NCBI RefSeq assembly: GCF_000423605.1
Contig: NZ_AUIH01000011.1
Location: 1 to 64,000 of the forward strand
DNA from: Saccharospirillum impatiens DSM 12546
GTDB lineage: Bacteria > Pseudomonadota > Gammaproteobacteria > Pseudomonadales > Natronospirillaceae
Length of the DNA stretch: 64,000 nt
Reading direction: 5' to 3'
Shown: piece by piece, positions 45,665 through 57,069 of the stretch
Layout of the letters: every line of letters begins with the position of its first letter
Position numbering within the stretch: the stretch's first letter is position 1
Notes under the pieces: generated by a model
What the model saw: the letters and a program-made list of their open reading frames with translations, nothing else
The model's database searches: none
Told to the model about the DNA's origin: nothing
Translations under genes and position numbers: made by a program

Positions 45665-46798
45665 TCAGGCTTCATCGCCTGCGGCCGGAATATACTCGAC
45701 CACCTCCAGATCAAACCCGGAAATGCCGCCGAACTTGATCGGTGAACTGAGCAGGCGCATCTTGCCCACACCGAGTTCGCGCAAAATCTGCGACCCGGTA
45801 CCGATGGTGGTGTAGGTGCCATATTTGTCAACGTTCGGATTGCGAGTATTGGCGCGGTCGTCGCCCTGCATCATGGTCAGCTCCGTCATCACATCCGGCG
45901 CCTGCTGGACATCCAGCAATACCACGACACCCGAGCCTTCTTCGGCGACGCGCTGCATGGCGGCGTCGAGCGTCCAGCCATGGCCCCGGGCGGGATTAAC
46001 CCCTAGCAAATCACGCAGTGTCTGCGCCACATGAACCCGAACCAGCGTAGGGCTCTCGGGCTTGAACGGCCCGCCCAGCGTCAACGCAATGTGCGTACCG
46101 CCGCACAGGCTGTCGCGATACACCTTAACGCTGAAGTCACCGGCACGAGTGCTCAGCGACCGCTGTTCAATCTTTTCGATGGTGCGCTCGTTCAGAATCC
46201 GGTAGTGAATCAGGTCAGCAATGGTCCCGACTTTTAACCCATGCTCTTGCGCAAAGGCTTCAAGATCGGGCCTGCGAGCCATGGTGCCATCTTCTTTCAT
46301 GATTTCGACAATAGCCGCTGCGGGAATCAGCCCAGCCATACGGGCCAGATCACACCCTGCTTCGGTGTGGCCTGCACGGCTGAGAACGCCACCGGGCTGG
46401 GCACGCAACGGGAAGATATGCCCGGGCTGAACAATATCGCTGGGCTGGCTGGCTGAGTCGACCGCTACCTGAATGGTGCGCGCCCGATCCGCCGCCGAAA
46501 TTCCGGTGGTCACGCCTTCCGCGGCTTCGATCGAGATAGTGAACGGCGTGCCATAAGCCGATCCATTGTCTTTCTTGACCATGGATTCCAGACCCAGAAA
46601 ATCACACCGTTCTCCGGTCAATGTCAGGCAAATCAGCCCACGGGCTTTGCCAGCCATGAAGTTGACGATTTCAGGCGTGATTTTTTCCGCCGCGACAATC
46701 AGGTCGCCTTCATTCTCACGGTCTTCATCGTCCATCAGGATAACCATCTTACCCTGGCGGATGTCTTCAATAATGTCTTCGATGCTGTTCAGCGCCAC
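45665..46798 (-). CDS. ribBA: 3,4-dihydroxy-2-butanone-4-phosphate synthase with degenerate GTP cyclohydrolase II-like domain
   Basis: The N-terminal RibB domain (1-200) is intact: [17 protein letters not shown] carries the acidic metal site, and GHIFPLRAQ and [13 protein letters not shown] are the other active-site blocks. The C-terminal part has the RibA fold but lacks the zinc-binding Cys-x10-Cys-x-Cys cluster: only [10 protein letters not shown] remains where the first Cys would be. So it probably makes only the butanone phosphate, and a separate ribA should exist elsewhere. The family start [17 protein letters not shown] comes from GTG 46798 (GGGA 7 nt upstream); the frame is open to 46879. 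Confidence 0.9.
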   Translation of the reverse strand: MALNSIEDIIEDIRQGKMVILMDDEDRENEGDLIVAAEKITPEIVNFMAGKARGLICLTLTGERCDFLGLESMVKKDNGSAYGTPFTISIEAAEGVTTGISAADRARTIQVAVDSASQPSDIVQPGHIFPLRAQPGGVLSRAGHTEAGCDLARMAGLIPAAAIVEIMKEDGTMARRPDLEAFAQEHGLKVGTIADLIHYRILNERTIEKIEQRSLSTRAGDFSVKVYRDSLCGGTHIALTLGGPFKPESPTLVRVHVAQTLRDLLGVNPARGHGWTLDAAMQRVAEEGSGVVVLLDVQQAPDVMTELTMMQGDDRANTRNPNVDKYGTYTTIGTGSQILRELGVGKMRLLSSPIKFGGISGFDLEVVEYIPAAGDEA

Positions 46799-46924
46799 GT
46801 TCAATCCCACTGCCGGGTTCATCGTCACCGCCGAAGCAGACAGCCCGGCGTTCAAAGTCGCCATGGTACCAGAAGCCACGACAATTCGCCGCGCCGGGGT
46901 TCGTTTTCGGGTGTTTTTCCTGCG

Positions 46925-48031
46925 TTACAAGCCAGGCTCATTCGGCCGCAACTGCAGTCGCAGGTCTGGCCCCACGGAGCGCACATCCATAACGGAAAAA
47001 GCCAGCCCCTCAGCCAGCCGGTCAAGCTGAGCCGAAAACAGCGGTCGGGTTGCCGCACCCAGCAGCACCGGCGCCTGATACAACCACAACTCATCGACCA
47101 GGCTCAACTGCAATAAGGCAGCGGCCAATGTCGCTCCCGGTTCGGCCCAGACCTCATTATAGGCTTGCTGGCCCAACCAGATCATGACAGCGGTCAGATC
47201 CAGATGCCCGGCGGCATCCCGAGGCAGCACCACCAGGCGTGCGCCCGTAGCCGTAAGCGCAGCCCGCCGCGCTTCGGGGGCCTCATTGCCGTGCAGTATC
47301 CAGGTTGCTCCGGGCAGCGACAGCATTCGAGCGTCAGCCGGTGTGTTCAGATGCGTATCAAGAACAACCCGGTCCGGTTGCCGTTCGGTGCCCTCAAGAC
47401 GCACCGTCAGGCTCGGGTCGTCGGCTTGAACCGTCCCCACACCAGTCAGAATGGCGCAGCGTTCGGCCCGGGCCCGCTGTACGTCAGCTCGCGCGGCCGG
47501 GCTGGTTATCCACTGGCTTTCACCACTGGCCATCGCCGTTGCCCCATCCAGGCTGCTGGCCAGCTTGAGCGTCAGCCAGGGTCGGCCCGTGCTCATGCGC
47601 TTGAAAAAGCCCCGGTTCAGCGCTTCAGCATCCTGACTGAGCACTCCCGACCGCACATCTATTCCTGCTGCTGCCAGCCGTGCCAGCCCCCGACCTGCAA
47701 CCTTCGGGTTCGGGTCTTCGATGGCACAGACCACGCGCGCCACTTTGGCGGCAATCAATGCTTCAGCACAAGGCGGCGTGCGGCCATAGTGACTGCAAGG
47801 CTCAAGCGTCACATAAACCGTGGCGCCCCTGGCCCGATCGCCCGCCGCAGCCAGTGCATGCACCTCGGCATGGCCAGTGCCGGCACGAACGTGATGCCCC
47901 TCACCGACATTCTGTCCATCCCGAACAATCACACACCCTACCCGCGGGTTAGGCATGGTAGTGGTTAGGCCGAGCGCCGCCAGGCCCAGTGCATGCGCCA
48001 TCCAGAATTCGTCAGATTGAGTCTCTGTCAC
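46925..48031 (-). CDS. ribD: Bifunctional riboflavin deaminase/reductase RibD
   Basis: A 368-residue two-domain enzyme. The N-terminal deaminase has the zinc site HAEVHAL...[11 protein letters not shown] (residues about 50-90). The C-terminal reductase has [18 protein letters not shown] and a Rossmann-like NADPH region. It converts the first pyrimidine product of GTP cyclohydrolase to the ribitylamino-uracil phosphate. GTG 48031 is preferred over the longer frame because it follows the nrdR stop by 7 nt and gives the usual ...[12 protein letters not shown] beginning. The riboflavin synthase gene (ribE/ribC) that normally lies between ribD and ribBA is absent here. Confidence 0.93.
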   Translation of the reverse strand: MTETQSDEFWMAHALGLAALGLTTTMPNPRVGCVIVRDGQNVGEGHHVRAGTGHAEVHALAAAGDRARGATVYVTLEPCSHYGRTPPCAEALIAAKVARVVCAIEDPNPKVAGRGLARLAAAGIDVRSGVLSQDAEALNRGFFKRMSTGRPWLTLKLASSLDGATAMASGESQWITSPAARADVQRARAERCAILTGVGTVQADDPSLTVRLEGTERQPDRVVLDTHLNTPADARMLSLPGATWILHGNEAPEARRAALTATGARLVVLPRDAAGHLDLTAVMIWLGQQAYNEVWAEPGATLAAALLQLSLVDELWLYQAPVLLGAATRPLFSAQLDRLAEGLAFSVMDVRSVGPDLRLQLRPNEPGL

Positions 48032-48038
48032 ACCACCC

Positions 48039-48500
48039 TCATTCGGTACGCTTTTTTTCGAGCCGATCAATTTCACTGCGAAATTCGTTTAAATCCTGAA
48101 AACTTCGATAAACTGACGCGAACCTGACATAAGCAACCTGATCCAGTTCACGCAGTTCGTTCATCACCACTTCGCCCAGGCGTCGAGAAGGCAGCTCACG
48201 CTCACCGGTTGCGCGCAGGCTTTGTTTGATTCGCGCCAGAGCCGCTTCGACCTCTTCAACACTGACGGGGCGTTTTTCCAGCGCGCGCTGCAGGCCAGCC
48301 CGCAATTTCGCTTCATCGAAGGGTTCACGATTGCCGTTTTGCTTAACAATGCGCGGCATCACCAGTTCCGCCCCTTCATAGGTGGTAAAGCGCTCGCCGC
48401 ACTGCAGGCATTCTCGACGGCGACGCACCTGCTCGCCTTCAGCAACCAATCGGGAATCAATGACCTTAGTGTCTTGTGCTTTACAGAATGGACAGTGCAT
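48039..48500 (-). CDS. nrdR: Transcriptional repressor NrdR
   Basis: A 153-residue regulator of ribonucleotide reductase genes. The zinc ribbon is [17 protein letters not shown]...CLQCGERF (residues 3-34), and the ATP-cone domain (about 49-140) has [19 protein letters not shown]. It is the first gene of the nrdR-rib-nusB operon. No NrdR box could be recognised in the window. Confidence 0.96.
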   Translation of the reverse strand: MHCPFCKAQDTKVIDSRLVAEGEQVRRRRECLQCGERFTTYEGAELVMPRIVKQNGNREPFDEAKLRAGLQRALEKRPVSVEEVEAALARIKQSLRATGERELPSRRLGEVVMNELRELDQVAYVRFASVYRSFQDLNEFRSEIDRLEKKRTE

Positions 48501-48999
48501 CGGTTAGAACTCATTCGGACAATAAGAAAGGACGGTATCTGAACCGTGTTTCAAGCCGCTAAAGTGTACTCTGCTACCGACTATTTGGCGACACACCGAC
48601 CACCACAAAATCGTTGACATTTTAGAAAGCTGGCAATCATGCGGGTTCTGGAGCGGGCGTTTATTCACAAAATCGAATGCACTCAAAACGAGCACGCCAG
48701 GCCTGTCTATACAACCTGAGCCTGACCATTGGAAGACCATAACTAGCTGTTTTTATTGATTTTTTTCATGGCTGTTTATTTTTTGATCAAGCTTGCGCAA
48801 CGTCACTGTCATGCCGATTCGAGCCAGCTGTAAAGAGTATATTCACAGACTTATCCACAGTTACTGTGGGCACCTTTTGGTAAGCCAGACACCATCTGCC
48901 CGGGCACAAAAAAGGGGCGAACCAGCGCCCCGGGTTACATTAGTTCGAGCCTCACAATAAATGCGACCCACTGTCTGCGTGATCCGCACCAGAAAGCGT
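48501..48999. other. Intergenic region upstream of nrdR, with a DnaA-box-like site
   Basis: About 500 bp without a gene. It holds an A+T-rich tract (about 48735-48790), a perfect 9-mer TTATCCACA (48850-48858) overlapping the palindrome CCACAGTTACTGTGG (48854-48868), and the terminator of the cytochrome c gene (48908-48931). The nrdR promoter must lie at the left side. A single DnaA box does not make it an origin. Confidence 0.45.
48908..48931 (-). terminator. Rho-independent terminator after the cytochrome c gene
   Basis: The minus-strand stem GGGGCG / CGCCCC with a 6-nt loop is followed by TTTTTTG. It lies about 70 bp after the cytochrome c stop. Confidence 0.8.
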
Positions 49000-49326
49000 T
49001 TAACCGCCTGCGGGCAAACTTGCGTAGTAGGCTGCCAGATTGGCGATGTCCTGTTCTGAAAGCGATGCCGCTATCCCCCACATCACCGCTGCATTGGCAC
49101 CCTGGCGCTGCTGCGATTTATAGGCAGCCAACACGTTAACCAGATAGGCTTCTTTCTGGCCCGCCAAATTAGGATAGATAGGAACCGAAGACACGCCGTT
49201 AGCCCCATGGCAGGCTGCACACACCGCCGACTTGGCCTTTCCTGCGTCAACATCGCCCTCAGCCCAAACATTCACGGCCAACAGGGCACTGACACCCATC
49301 AACATCGCCTTAACAGATTTGTTCAT
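49000..49326 (-). CDS. Periplasmic c-type cytochrome (class I, c553/c4-like)
   Basis: A 108-residue precursor with a Sec signal peptide (cleavage after VNVWA-EG) and one haem-binding motif CAACH (about residues 36-40). The sixth ligand is probably Met in [11 protein letters not shown]. The repeat-unit form ('[19 protein letters not shown]') is that of one half of a dihaem cytochrome c4 or a c553. It should carry single electrons to a terminal oxidase or a peroxidase. ATG 49326 is preferred to the in-frame upstream GTG/TTG. Confidence 0.92.
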   Translation of the reverse strand: MNKSVKAMLMGVSALLAVNVWAEGDVDAGKAKSAVCAACHGANGVSSVPIYPNLAGQKEAYLVNVLAAYKSQQRQGANAAVMWGIAASLSEQDIANLAAYYASLPAGG

Positions 49327-49494
49327 CAACACTCTCTCTCGTCATTCAGCAAATTAGGGCCCAAGTAAAGAAAAGGCCGTTTTAACGCTATTTAGGAGCA
49401 GCAATGCTCCAAACCTAGAACCCGGTCACCGTTTCGAACTCAGTAAAGCATACAATGACTTTACCTTCATACCTTGATGTAGAGCATGCCTACC

Positions 49495-50424
49495 ATGTCT
49501 GATCGCCCTTACTTGCTGTCAAAGGCGTCTATCCTGGCCATTTCACTGACCGCCTTCCTGCTGGCCGCCTGCGGCCCCGAATCCAACAGCCGCTACGGAG
49601 ACCAGTACTGGGACCCATGGGACACCAAAGAAACCTTTGACCCCATAGACGCTCCCGAATTCTCCGTGGAGTTCTACAGAACCAGTGACGAAGGTGTCGA
49701 TCCTGAAGTATACGAAGCCCGCATAACACTGGATGCCAGCGAAACCTATGAACGGCTCTATGGTGGCGCGTATAGCTGGGGATTTCTGCGCGGTAACAAG
49801 GAGCGCGAAACGCTTACACCTCTGGGTGCGACAAGTGATTTGCAACTTGTCTATGCCGAAGACTCTGATGACCCAAACTCAGACGAACGTCTGAGGGCAA
49901 CAATCCCCGGCGACTATCGAATATTTATGGTGGGTGAAACTGAAGGCCCTTTAGGTAAGATTACAGTTCGATTCGACGATATGAGATTTTCTTTACCAGG
50001 CTGCCAAACAACCTTCGAATACTATGAAGATAATATCGACGATACACTGGAGGACTGCGCAGAATGTCACCAGAGAGTGCGAGCAGACGAAGAAGACCCG
50101 TTCCAGCCAGGAGACTATTTGCGGTTGCCTACGAACGACTTCAACGTTCGTCGACGCAACTTTTTAGAACACGTTGATACCAGAATCGATGAAAGCAACC
50201 TCAGCTTGCCCAATTGGATTGTTAATCCGAGCCACCCAGGCGACGGAACCATCACTGAAAATTCGGTGGCATATGAGAATATTGCGGAATTCATAACCAT
50301 GCTTGAAGCGATCAAGTCTGAAAACAACACAATATCGAGTGCCAATAACTCCGGTGGAGACACAATTCCAGAGGATTTCTGTGTCACTAAGCCTGCGGAC
50401 TTTGCGTTTACGGTTGAAGAATAA
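49495..50424 (+). CDS. Lipoprotein with one haem c-type motif (CAECH)
   Basis: A 309-residue predicted outer-membrane or periplasmic lipoprotein (lipobox LLAAC, Cys26). ATG 49495 is preferred; another ATG lies three codons upstream but too close to the TAGAG ribosome-binding site. The mature region is very acidic (Asp/Glu-rich, many in EDSDDPNSDE-type clusters) and contains a single CxxCH haem-attachment motif, CAECH at 188-192, followed by QRVRADEED. The rest has no recognised domain. With the divergent cytochrome c gene 168 bp away, it may take part in extracytoplasmic electron transfer. Codon use and A+T content of the second half differ slightly from the neighbours. Confidence 0.65.
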   Translation: MSDRPYLLSKASILAISLTAFLLAACGPESNSRYGDQYWDPWDTKETFDPIDAPEFSVEFYRTSDEGVDPEVYEARITLDASETYERLYGGAYSWGFLRGNKERETLTPLGATSDLQLVYAEDSDDPNSDERLRATIPGDYRIFMVGETEGPLGKITVRFDDMRFSLPGCQTTFEYYEDNIDDTLEDCAECHQRVRADEEDPFQPGDYLRLPTNDFNVRRRNFLEHVDTRIDESNLSLPNWIVNPSHPGDGTITENSVAYENIAEFITMLEAIKSENNTISSANNSGGDTIPEDFCVTKPADFAFTVEE

Positions 50425-50576
50425 GTGGATCAAAAGACAAGAACGGGGTATGGCTGGCGCAACGGGCAGACATTAAACGTCGCCTGTCGGTTTCAATGCA
50501 GACGCTGTTTTCTTCCGGTCGCCCAGAGGACTGATCTGCTACGAATGAGAAGGTTCTAGTGGTACCACCAAGACGA

Positions 50577-50689
50577 GTGCTGGTTGCCGGGTAGACCTGG
50601 CCGGGGGAGTCCGCAACATGGATGTTGCGGCCTAGGCTCCATGGACGGATTCACGCTGACCCCGGCCAGGTCTACCCGGTAGCCAACAC
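50577..50689 (-). repeat. Nested palindromic element 7
   Basis: Inverted orientation. The arms pair over 30 bp with three mismatches, including CCGGGTAGACCTGGCCGGGG (50587-50606) and its complement (50660-50679). The inner hairpin is CCGCAACATGGATGTTGCGG (50611-50630), followed by CCTAGG and the family core. It is located 3' of both the CxxCH lipoprotein and sdaA. Confidence 0.87.
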
Positions 50690-50725
50690 GAATGATTGCC
50701 TCTAACACCAAGCAACCACCAGACC

Positions 50726-52111
50726 TCAACAAACCACAACGTTAACCGCCAACCCACCCTGAGCGGTCTCCTTATATTTGGACGCCATGTCTTCGCCCGT
50801 CTGGCGCATGGTTTCAATCACTTCATCCAGCGATACGCAGTGATCACCCGGTTCACGCAAGGCAATGCGCGCCGCTTGAATGGCTTTGACCGCACCAAAG
50901 GCATTGCGCTCAATGCAAGGCACCTGAACCAGGCCGCCGATAGGGTCGCAGGTCATGCCCAGGTGGTGCTCCATGGCTATTTCTGCGGCGTGTTCTGCTT
51001 GCGCGGCCGTCCCGCCCATGACCTCAGCCAGGCCAGCGGCGGCCATCGAGCTGGCAACTCCAATCTCGCCCTGACACCCCATCTCCGCTGCCGAAATGGA
51101 CGCGTTACGCTTGTAGAGCCAACCGATGGCCGCCGCCGTCAACAGAAAACGGCGTTCGTCATCAGCAGTTAATCGGGGCATGTGGTTATGAATGTAGGCC
51201 AACACCGCCGGTATCACACCGGCTGAGCCGTTGGTCGGGGCAGTGACCACACGCCCGCCCGCCGCGTTTTCTTCATTGACGGCCAACGCATAAACACTGA
51301 CCCAGTCGATGACACCGAGCTGATCTTCGGCTGCCTGCTGGCGCAGTGAACGGGCCATCCGTGCCGCACGGCGCTGCACCTGAATACCGCCAGGTAACGG
51401 CCCCTCGAGATCCATGCCACGGTTCATGCAACTGACCATGGCCTCATTAATGTGGTCAGCCCAGCCCATCACATCCCCTTCCGATGTTCCCAGTCCGACC
51501 TCGTTGGCGAGCGTAATGTCCGCAATCGTCAGGTTATTGGCCTGGGCCTGATGCAACAGCTCGGTGGCATTAAAAAAGGGATAGGGTCGCTGATCCGGAA
51601 ACTCGGTCAGCAGATCGCGCTTGGCCGAGTTTTTCGCCAGTTCGTTGGCAATGGCACCACCACCCACCGAATACCAGGTTTCACTGAGCAAAACGATGCC
51701 GTACTCATCTTCTGCGGTGAACCGCATGCCGTTGGGATGCTCTGGTAAAAACACATCAGTAAAAAAGCGGACGCATTCGCCCATCGTAAACCGTAGAACC
51801 GGACCTCCGGGTAGCGGAAGCCGTTCATCCGTTTTCACCTGCAGAAAGGTGTGGTCTGCGACTTCCGGGTCGACCGTGGCGGCGTCCAAACCGCACAGGC
51901 CAAGCACAACCGCTTTGTCGGTTCCATGCCCGACCCCGGTCAGCGCCAGCGAACCATAGAGGTCGGCTCTAATCTGTACGACAGTATCCAGCTTCCCCTG
52001 TTCTTTCAGGTGTTGGACAAATCGTTCGGCCGCTCGCATCGGGCCGAGTGTATGAGAAGAAGACGGCCCGAGGCCGACCTTGAACAGATCCAGAACTGAA
52101 TAGGGTTGCAC
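50726..52111 (-). CDS. sdaA: L-serine ammonia-lyase (L-serine deaminase)
   Basis: A 461-residue iron-sulfur enzyme that deaminates L-serine to pyruvate and ammonia. The N-terminal beta domain has [20 protein letters not shown]. The alpha domain has [20 protein letters not shown] and [23 protein letters not shown] (ends quoted), carrying the three Cys that hold the [4Fe-4S] cluster. The start is GTG 52111 with GGAG 8 nt upstream; the longer frame is unlikely. Single gene, in the same direction as the EamA gene, with 133 bp between. Confidence 0.94.
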   Translation of the reverse strand: MQPYSVLDLFKVGLGPSSSHTLGPMRAAERFVQHLKEQGKLDTVVQIRADLYGSLALTGVGHGTDKAVVLGLCGLDAATVDPEVADHTFLQVKTDERLPLPGGPVLRFTMGECVRFFTDVFLPEHPNGMRFTAEDEYGIVLLSETWYSVGGGAIANELAKNSAKRDLLTEFPDQRPYPFFNATELLHQAQANNLTIADITLANEVGLGTSEGDVMGWADHINEAMVSCMNRGMDLEGPLPGGIQVQRRAARMARSLRQQAAEDQLGVIDWVSVYALAVNEENAAGGRVVTAPTNGSAGVIPAVLAYIHNHMPRLTADDERRFLLTAAAIGWLYKRNASISAAEMGCQGEIGVASSMAAAGLAEVMGGTAAQAEHAAEIAMEHHLGMTCDPIGGLVQVPCIERNAFGAVKAIQAARIALREPGDHCVSLDEVIETMRQTGEDMASKYKETAQGGLAVNVVVC

Positions 52112-52244
52112 GCTGTCATCTCCGCAATATGAGTCGAACCAAAACCAAAGTGACTCAGAGCTGACGTCAGGGCAATGCGCCGGTGACAATTAGCCACGCC
52201 CTGCGTTGTCCCGACGATTGTACAGCGGCTTTCTACCTGCCCGG

Positions 52245-53156
52245 TTAGCCGGTTACGGCGGGCGGAACCTCCGGCGGTATCCGATGGCTGCGATCCTGAC
52301 TGAGCAGCACACCAACAAACACCAGCCCAATGGCCAGCCACTGGCTGAGAACCAGGCGTTCACCCAGCAACAGCATTGAAAACAGCAAGGTGAACACCGG
52401 CAATAAATTGGTGTAACCCGCCGCGACCGTTGCTTTTAAATGCGTCAGCGAATAGTTATAAAGACCGTAGGCGCCGAGGGTAATAATCAGGCCCAGGTAG
52501 ATCAACAGACCAAAGGTCGACAGAGAGATCTGGTCAGGCCAGGGCGACGCCAGTGCCAGCGGAAAAAAGAACAGAGTCCCCACAAACGACTGCAAAGCGG
52601 TCAACAGAAAAGCCGAATACCGTCGAGTCAGATGCTTGACCAGCAAGGTGTAACCCACGGCGCTGACCATGGCCAAAAACTCCAGGAAATTGCCCAACAA
52701 GGCATTGGGCGCCTGCTCGCTGTCTTCGCCCGTCAGCGTCATCCAGATCACGCCTGTCACGGCAATGCCAAAACCCAACCACTGACGCCAGCCGCTGCGC
52801 TCTTTCAAAATGAAGAAAGCCGCAATGGCAACCATCAGCGGCAACATGGCGGTTATCATCCCGGCCTGCCCCGCGCTGGTGTATCGCAGCGCCTGAGCTT
52901 CAAAGATGAAATACAGGCAGGGCTCAAACAACGCCATACCAAGCAGGTACTTCCAGTCGCCGGGCTGATACACAAAGCCATGCCGCAACCAGGGCCAGAC
53001 CGTCAGAAAGGCAATGGCACCAATGGCCATGCGCATAAACACCACAATCATCGGCGACAGGTCAGTCACTGCCAGCTTCAGCGCAATGAAGGAACTGCCC
53101 CACAACACCATCGCCAACAGCAATGCCAGATGGCTGCGCAACACCAGGTTATCCAT
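52245..53156 (-). CDS. EamA-family (DMT superfamily) transporter
   Basis: A 303-residue inner-membrane protein with two EamA repeats and ten hydrophobic segments; the first begins LALLLAMVLWGSSFIALK and the second half has LLVKHLTRRYSAFLL. Such proteins export amino acids, other metabolites or metals. Substrate unknown. The C-terminus is charged and short. It lies between sdaA and a palindromic element upstream of it; glyA is the next gene on the same strand. Confidence 0.9.
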   Translation of the reverse strand: MDNLVLRSHLALLLAMVLWGSSFIALKLAVTDLSPMIVVFMRMAIGAIAFLTVWPWLRHGFVYQPGDWKYLLGMALFEPCLYFIFEAQALRYTSAGQAGMITAMLPLMVAIAAFFILKERSGWRQWLGFGIAVTGVIWMTLTGEDSEQAPNALLGNFLEFLAMVSAVGYTLLVKHLTRRYSAFLLTALQSFVGTLFFFPLALASPWPDQISLSTFGLLIYLGLIITLGAYGLYNYSLTHLKATVAAGYTNLLPVFTLLFSMLLLGERLVLSQWLAIGLVFVGVLLSQDRSHRIPPEVPPAVTG

Positions 53157-53181
53157 GGTTTGTCATTTCCTAACATCGGGG

Positions 53182-53374
53182 AACTCACGTTCCAGAGTTC
53201 GCAAAAGGGTTGGTTGCCAATAACCCGCCCCGGCTACCAGGTAGACTCCTCAAGGGTCGGCGTAAACCCATCCATGAGGCCTGGACCGCAACATCCATGT
53301 TGCGGACCCCCCTTGATGAGCCTACCTGGCAGCCGGGGCTAGCCTAGTGCTTGGCGAACTCTGAAACGCGAGTT
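53182..53374 (+). repeat. Nested palindromic element 8 with outer inverted repeats
   Basis: Outer 21-bp repeats, AACTCACGTTCCAGAGTTC.. at 53182-53202 and the complement at 53354-53374, pair with two mismatches and are related to those of element 3 (shared CTC..GTTYC.GAGTT). Inside are the arms (53227-53256 / 53310-53339, three mismatches) and the core with CCGCAACATCCATGTTGCGG (53286-53305). It is downstream of glyA and upstream of the EamA gene. Confidence 0.88.
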
Positions 53375-53387
53375 AACAGCCACCTAC

Positions 53388-53410
53388 AAAAAAGGAGGCC
53401 GCTGGCCTCC
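53388..53410 (-). terminator. Rho-independent terminator after glyA
   Basis: The minus-strand stem GGAGGCC-AGC-GGCCTCC is followed by TTTTTT (53388-53393). It lies about 27 bp after the glyA stop. Confidence 0.9.
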
Positions 53411-53436
53411 CTTCGTTTCTTTGCTGAGGCAACGGA

Positions 53437-54699
<1,263 letters not shown>

Positions 54700-54943
54700 G
54701 TCACTCTCCACAAGTATAGATGGGCTGCCGATACCGACCCTGGCACGGGTCGCAACAACTCAATAATCACTGGCTGAAACTGACCAAAAAGACAGTTTTA
54801 GTCAGTGATTTCAGGGGGTTCAGAGGGCGGCTATTGTACCTAAAGCGAAGCGGTTTCCCACCGCCCGGGCGGGAAATTGATCAAACAAAGACCAAAAAAG
54901 TCAGTCATACCATGGCAATCTGAATGAACTGACAGTGCCTGCG

Positions 54944-55321
54944 TTATTCCGCGGTTAACGAAGCAGCCATATCATCAGGCTCAACCACAATGCCTTCGTC
55001 ATCCTGGCTTGGGAAAACAGCCAGGGCGACGCCATCAGCCTGAAGGCCGGGCAACCAGCGTTGCTCCCAGGCAGCAGCATCGATCGAGAGGGGCGTGCAG
55101 TCAGCCCAGTCGCCGTTGATCCATGCTTGGGCGCATTCGGTATGGGGCCAGACTGGCAGGCAATCCTGACCGTCACTGGACATCAGAACCGTGCCCTGGT
55201 CACTGCGCAAAGACCAAACGCTCTGTCCGGCCTGTACCCGTTCAATAAGGTAGTCATAACGATCCGCAGGAGATAATGCCTGGAGGTCTTGGAGTTCTTC
55301 CGGGGAAAGGGAGTTGGTCAT
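54944..55321 (-). CDS. DUF2750 domain-containing protein
   Basis: A 125-residue protein of the DUF2750 family, function unknown. The conserved blocks SPADRYDYLIERV, VWSLRSDQG, CLPVWPHTECAQAW, GDWADC and WLPGLQADG are present. The start ATG 55321 is chosen; the longer frame runs into unrelated sequence. It lies downstream of glyA's promoter side, on the same strand, with no operon partner. Confidence 0.85.
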   Translation of the reverse strand: MTNSLSPEELQDLQALSPADRYDYLIERVQAGQSVWSLRSDQGTVLMSSDGQDCLPVWPHTECAQAWINGDWADCTPLSIDAAAWEQRWLPGLQADGVALAVFPSQDDEGIVVEPDDMAASLTAE

Positions 55322-55458
55322 CAGTTGGGCCCTGGTGGACAAGTAAAAGCGGTCAGTGTTCGCCCTGGGAATCGGTCGGACTCCTGGCAGGCAGCGCCAC
55401 TGAAAGGCCGGCCATAGTAGCAGCACACCGGAAAATTGCCATGCCGGAACACAGAGCG

Positions 55459-55485
55459 AAAAAAAAGGGCCGCACCAGGCGGCCC
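55459..55485 (-). terminator. Rho-independent terminator after the nucleotidase
   Basis: The minus-strand stem GGGCCGC / GCGGCCC with loop CTGGT is followed by TTTTTTTT (55459-55466). It lies just past the nucleotidase stop (55507). Confidence 0.93.
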
Positions 55486-55506
55486 TTCTCTCGTTACAAG
55501 TGTCGT

Positions 55507-57069
55507 TCAGCGACGTACGACTGACAACCCGGGGTTGTAGTTGTCAATGTTCATCGGGCTGTTGGCCTGAATGAACTCAACCATGACGTCAGCATCGACA
55601 AAGCCGGTATTCACATAGTTCGGGTGATCCGTGAGCACCGGATAACCGTCGCCACCGGCAGCCATAAAGGCGTTCACAGCCAGACGATACATGCCGTTGG
55701 GGTCGATTTCGCGACCGTTGACGATGGCACGCGTCACTTCGCCATTGGCGATGCGCAGATTCACACCATCAAACTGAGCAAATGCACCACTGCCTGCCTG
55801 CTTGGAGGCAGCAACGTCCAGGTAATCCATCAACTCGGCACCGCTGAAATCAACGTAGGAGACCATGTTGCCGAAAGGCTGTACGGTCAGCACATCCTTA
55901 TAGCTGAGGTCGCCACCGTCCATATCGGCACGAATACCACCCGAGTTCATGACAGCAACGTCAGCCTGGGTCTTAACCCGCTGAGCACGTGCCACCAGAA
56001 CACCCAGGTTGGTCGGCTGGTTGCGCACCACGCTGCGATCCCCAATGAAGTCGCCATTGACCGAACCGATGATGGTGTCGAGCGCCGCACTGCCTGCTTG
56101 CTGATACTTGGCGAGCATGGCCAGCATTTCCAGGTTCTGGGCCACTTCAGGGCGCAGTAACTGACCGTCTTCTTTCAGGTTGACCGGAATCAGGTCGTAT
56201 TCGTAACTGGCGATTTCACCATTGCGAATGGTCAGATCCAGACGACCGACGTATTTGCCCCATTCGTGAGCCTGAAGAATCAGCGTGTCGTTCACTACAT
56301 CCGGCTCGAACAGCGGGTTTTGGCTGTGACCACCGACAATGACATCGATGCCGTCAACGTTGCGCGCCAGAGTCACATCCCCGGGCGCATTGCCCCCGAA
56401 ATTGCCATTGGCATAGTGCCCCATATGAGTGACCGCAATAACCAGTTCTGATTTGGCATTCAGCTCGGGAATCAACGTCCGGCCGACGGTCGACGGACTC
56501 AGGAAGTCGAGATCGCCAATGTACTCCGGGTTACCAATTTTGACCGTATCTTCGGTCGTAAAGCCGACAACCGCTACCCGGTTACCCTGAACATTGAACA
56601 TTTCATAGGGTTCAAACAAAGTACGGCCGTTGTCTTTGTAGACAATATTGGCGGACAGGAACGGGAAACCGGCCCAGTCTGCTTGCTCCATCAGAACGTC
56701 GCGCGGGTTGTCGAATTCGTGGTTGCCCACGGCCATGGCATCGTATTCGAGCATCGCCATGCCCCTGAAATCAGGTTCCGCATCCTGTAAATCCGACTCA
56801 GGCACGCCGGTGTTGATATCACCGCCGGACAGCAGCAATACCTCACCACCGCTGGCTTCAACTTCAGCGCGGATGGAGTCGATGAGCGTCTTACGGGCAG
56901 ACATACCGTATTCGCCGTCTCCATTGCGCCAGAAGCGGCCGTGGTGATCGTTGGTGTGCAAAATGGTCAATTGATAGTCAGTGTCCGGCTCATAGCTCGG
57001 ACCCATCATGGCGCAGCCGCTCAGGAGGACGACCGCCAAGCCCAGCGAGGCAGGTACTAGCGTTTTCAT
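55507..57069 (-). CDS. Lipoprotein 5'-nucleotidase / metallophosphoesterase (UshA-like)
   Basis: A 520-residue lipid-anchored enzyme (lipobox LSGC, Cys19; ATG 57069 with AAAGGAGA upstream). The N-terminal calcineurin-like phosphoesterase has TILHTNDHHGRF, GGDIN, VGNHEFDN and the H-containing VGGHSQNPLF blocks. The C-terminal 5'-nucleotidase domain (about 330-520) has NSGGIRADMDGG and FGNMVSYVDFSG. It probably releases phosphate from extracellular nucleotides or UDP-sugars, as UshA/5'-nucleotidases do; lipid anchoring is like the Vibrio enzyme. A terminator follows immediately. Confidence 0.93.
   Translation of the reverse strand: MKTLVPASLGLAVVLLSGCAMMGPSYEPDTDYQLTILHTNDHHGRFWRNGDGEYGMSARKTLIDSIRAEVEASGGEVLLLSGGDINTGVPESDLQDAEPDFRGMAMLEYDAMAVGNHEFDNPRDVLMEQADWAGFPFLSANIVYKDNGRTLFEPYEMFNVQGNRVAVVGFTTEDTVKIGNPEYIGDLDFLSPSTVGRTLIPELNAKSELVIAVTHMGHYANGNFGGNAPGDVTLARNVDGIDVIVGGHSQNPLFEPDVVNDTLILQAHEWGKYVGRLDLTIRNGEIASYEYDLIPVNLKEDGQLLRPEVAQNLEMLAMLAKYQQAGSAALDTIIGSVNGDFIGDRSVVRNQPTNLGVLVARAQRVKTQADVAVMNSGGIRADMDGGDLSYKDVLTVQPFGNMVSYVDFSGAELMDYLDVAASKQAGSGAFAQFDGVNLRIANGEVTRAIVNGREIDPNGMYRLAVNAFMAAGGDGYPVLTDHPNYVNTGFVDADVMVEFIQANSPMNIDNYNPGLSVVRR

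Noticed and set aside
48850-48858. Perfect DnaA box TTATCCACA, possible origin
   Set aside because: It is a single box without a cluster, AT-rich unwinding element or typical oriC neighbours (dnaA, gidA); it may be chance.
54700-54943. Glycine riboswitch upstream of glyA
   Set aside because: I could not find the paired glycine-aptamer motifs; the region is only 240 bp with a short repeat (TCAGTGATT / AATCACTG) and no terminator.
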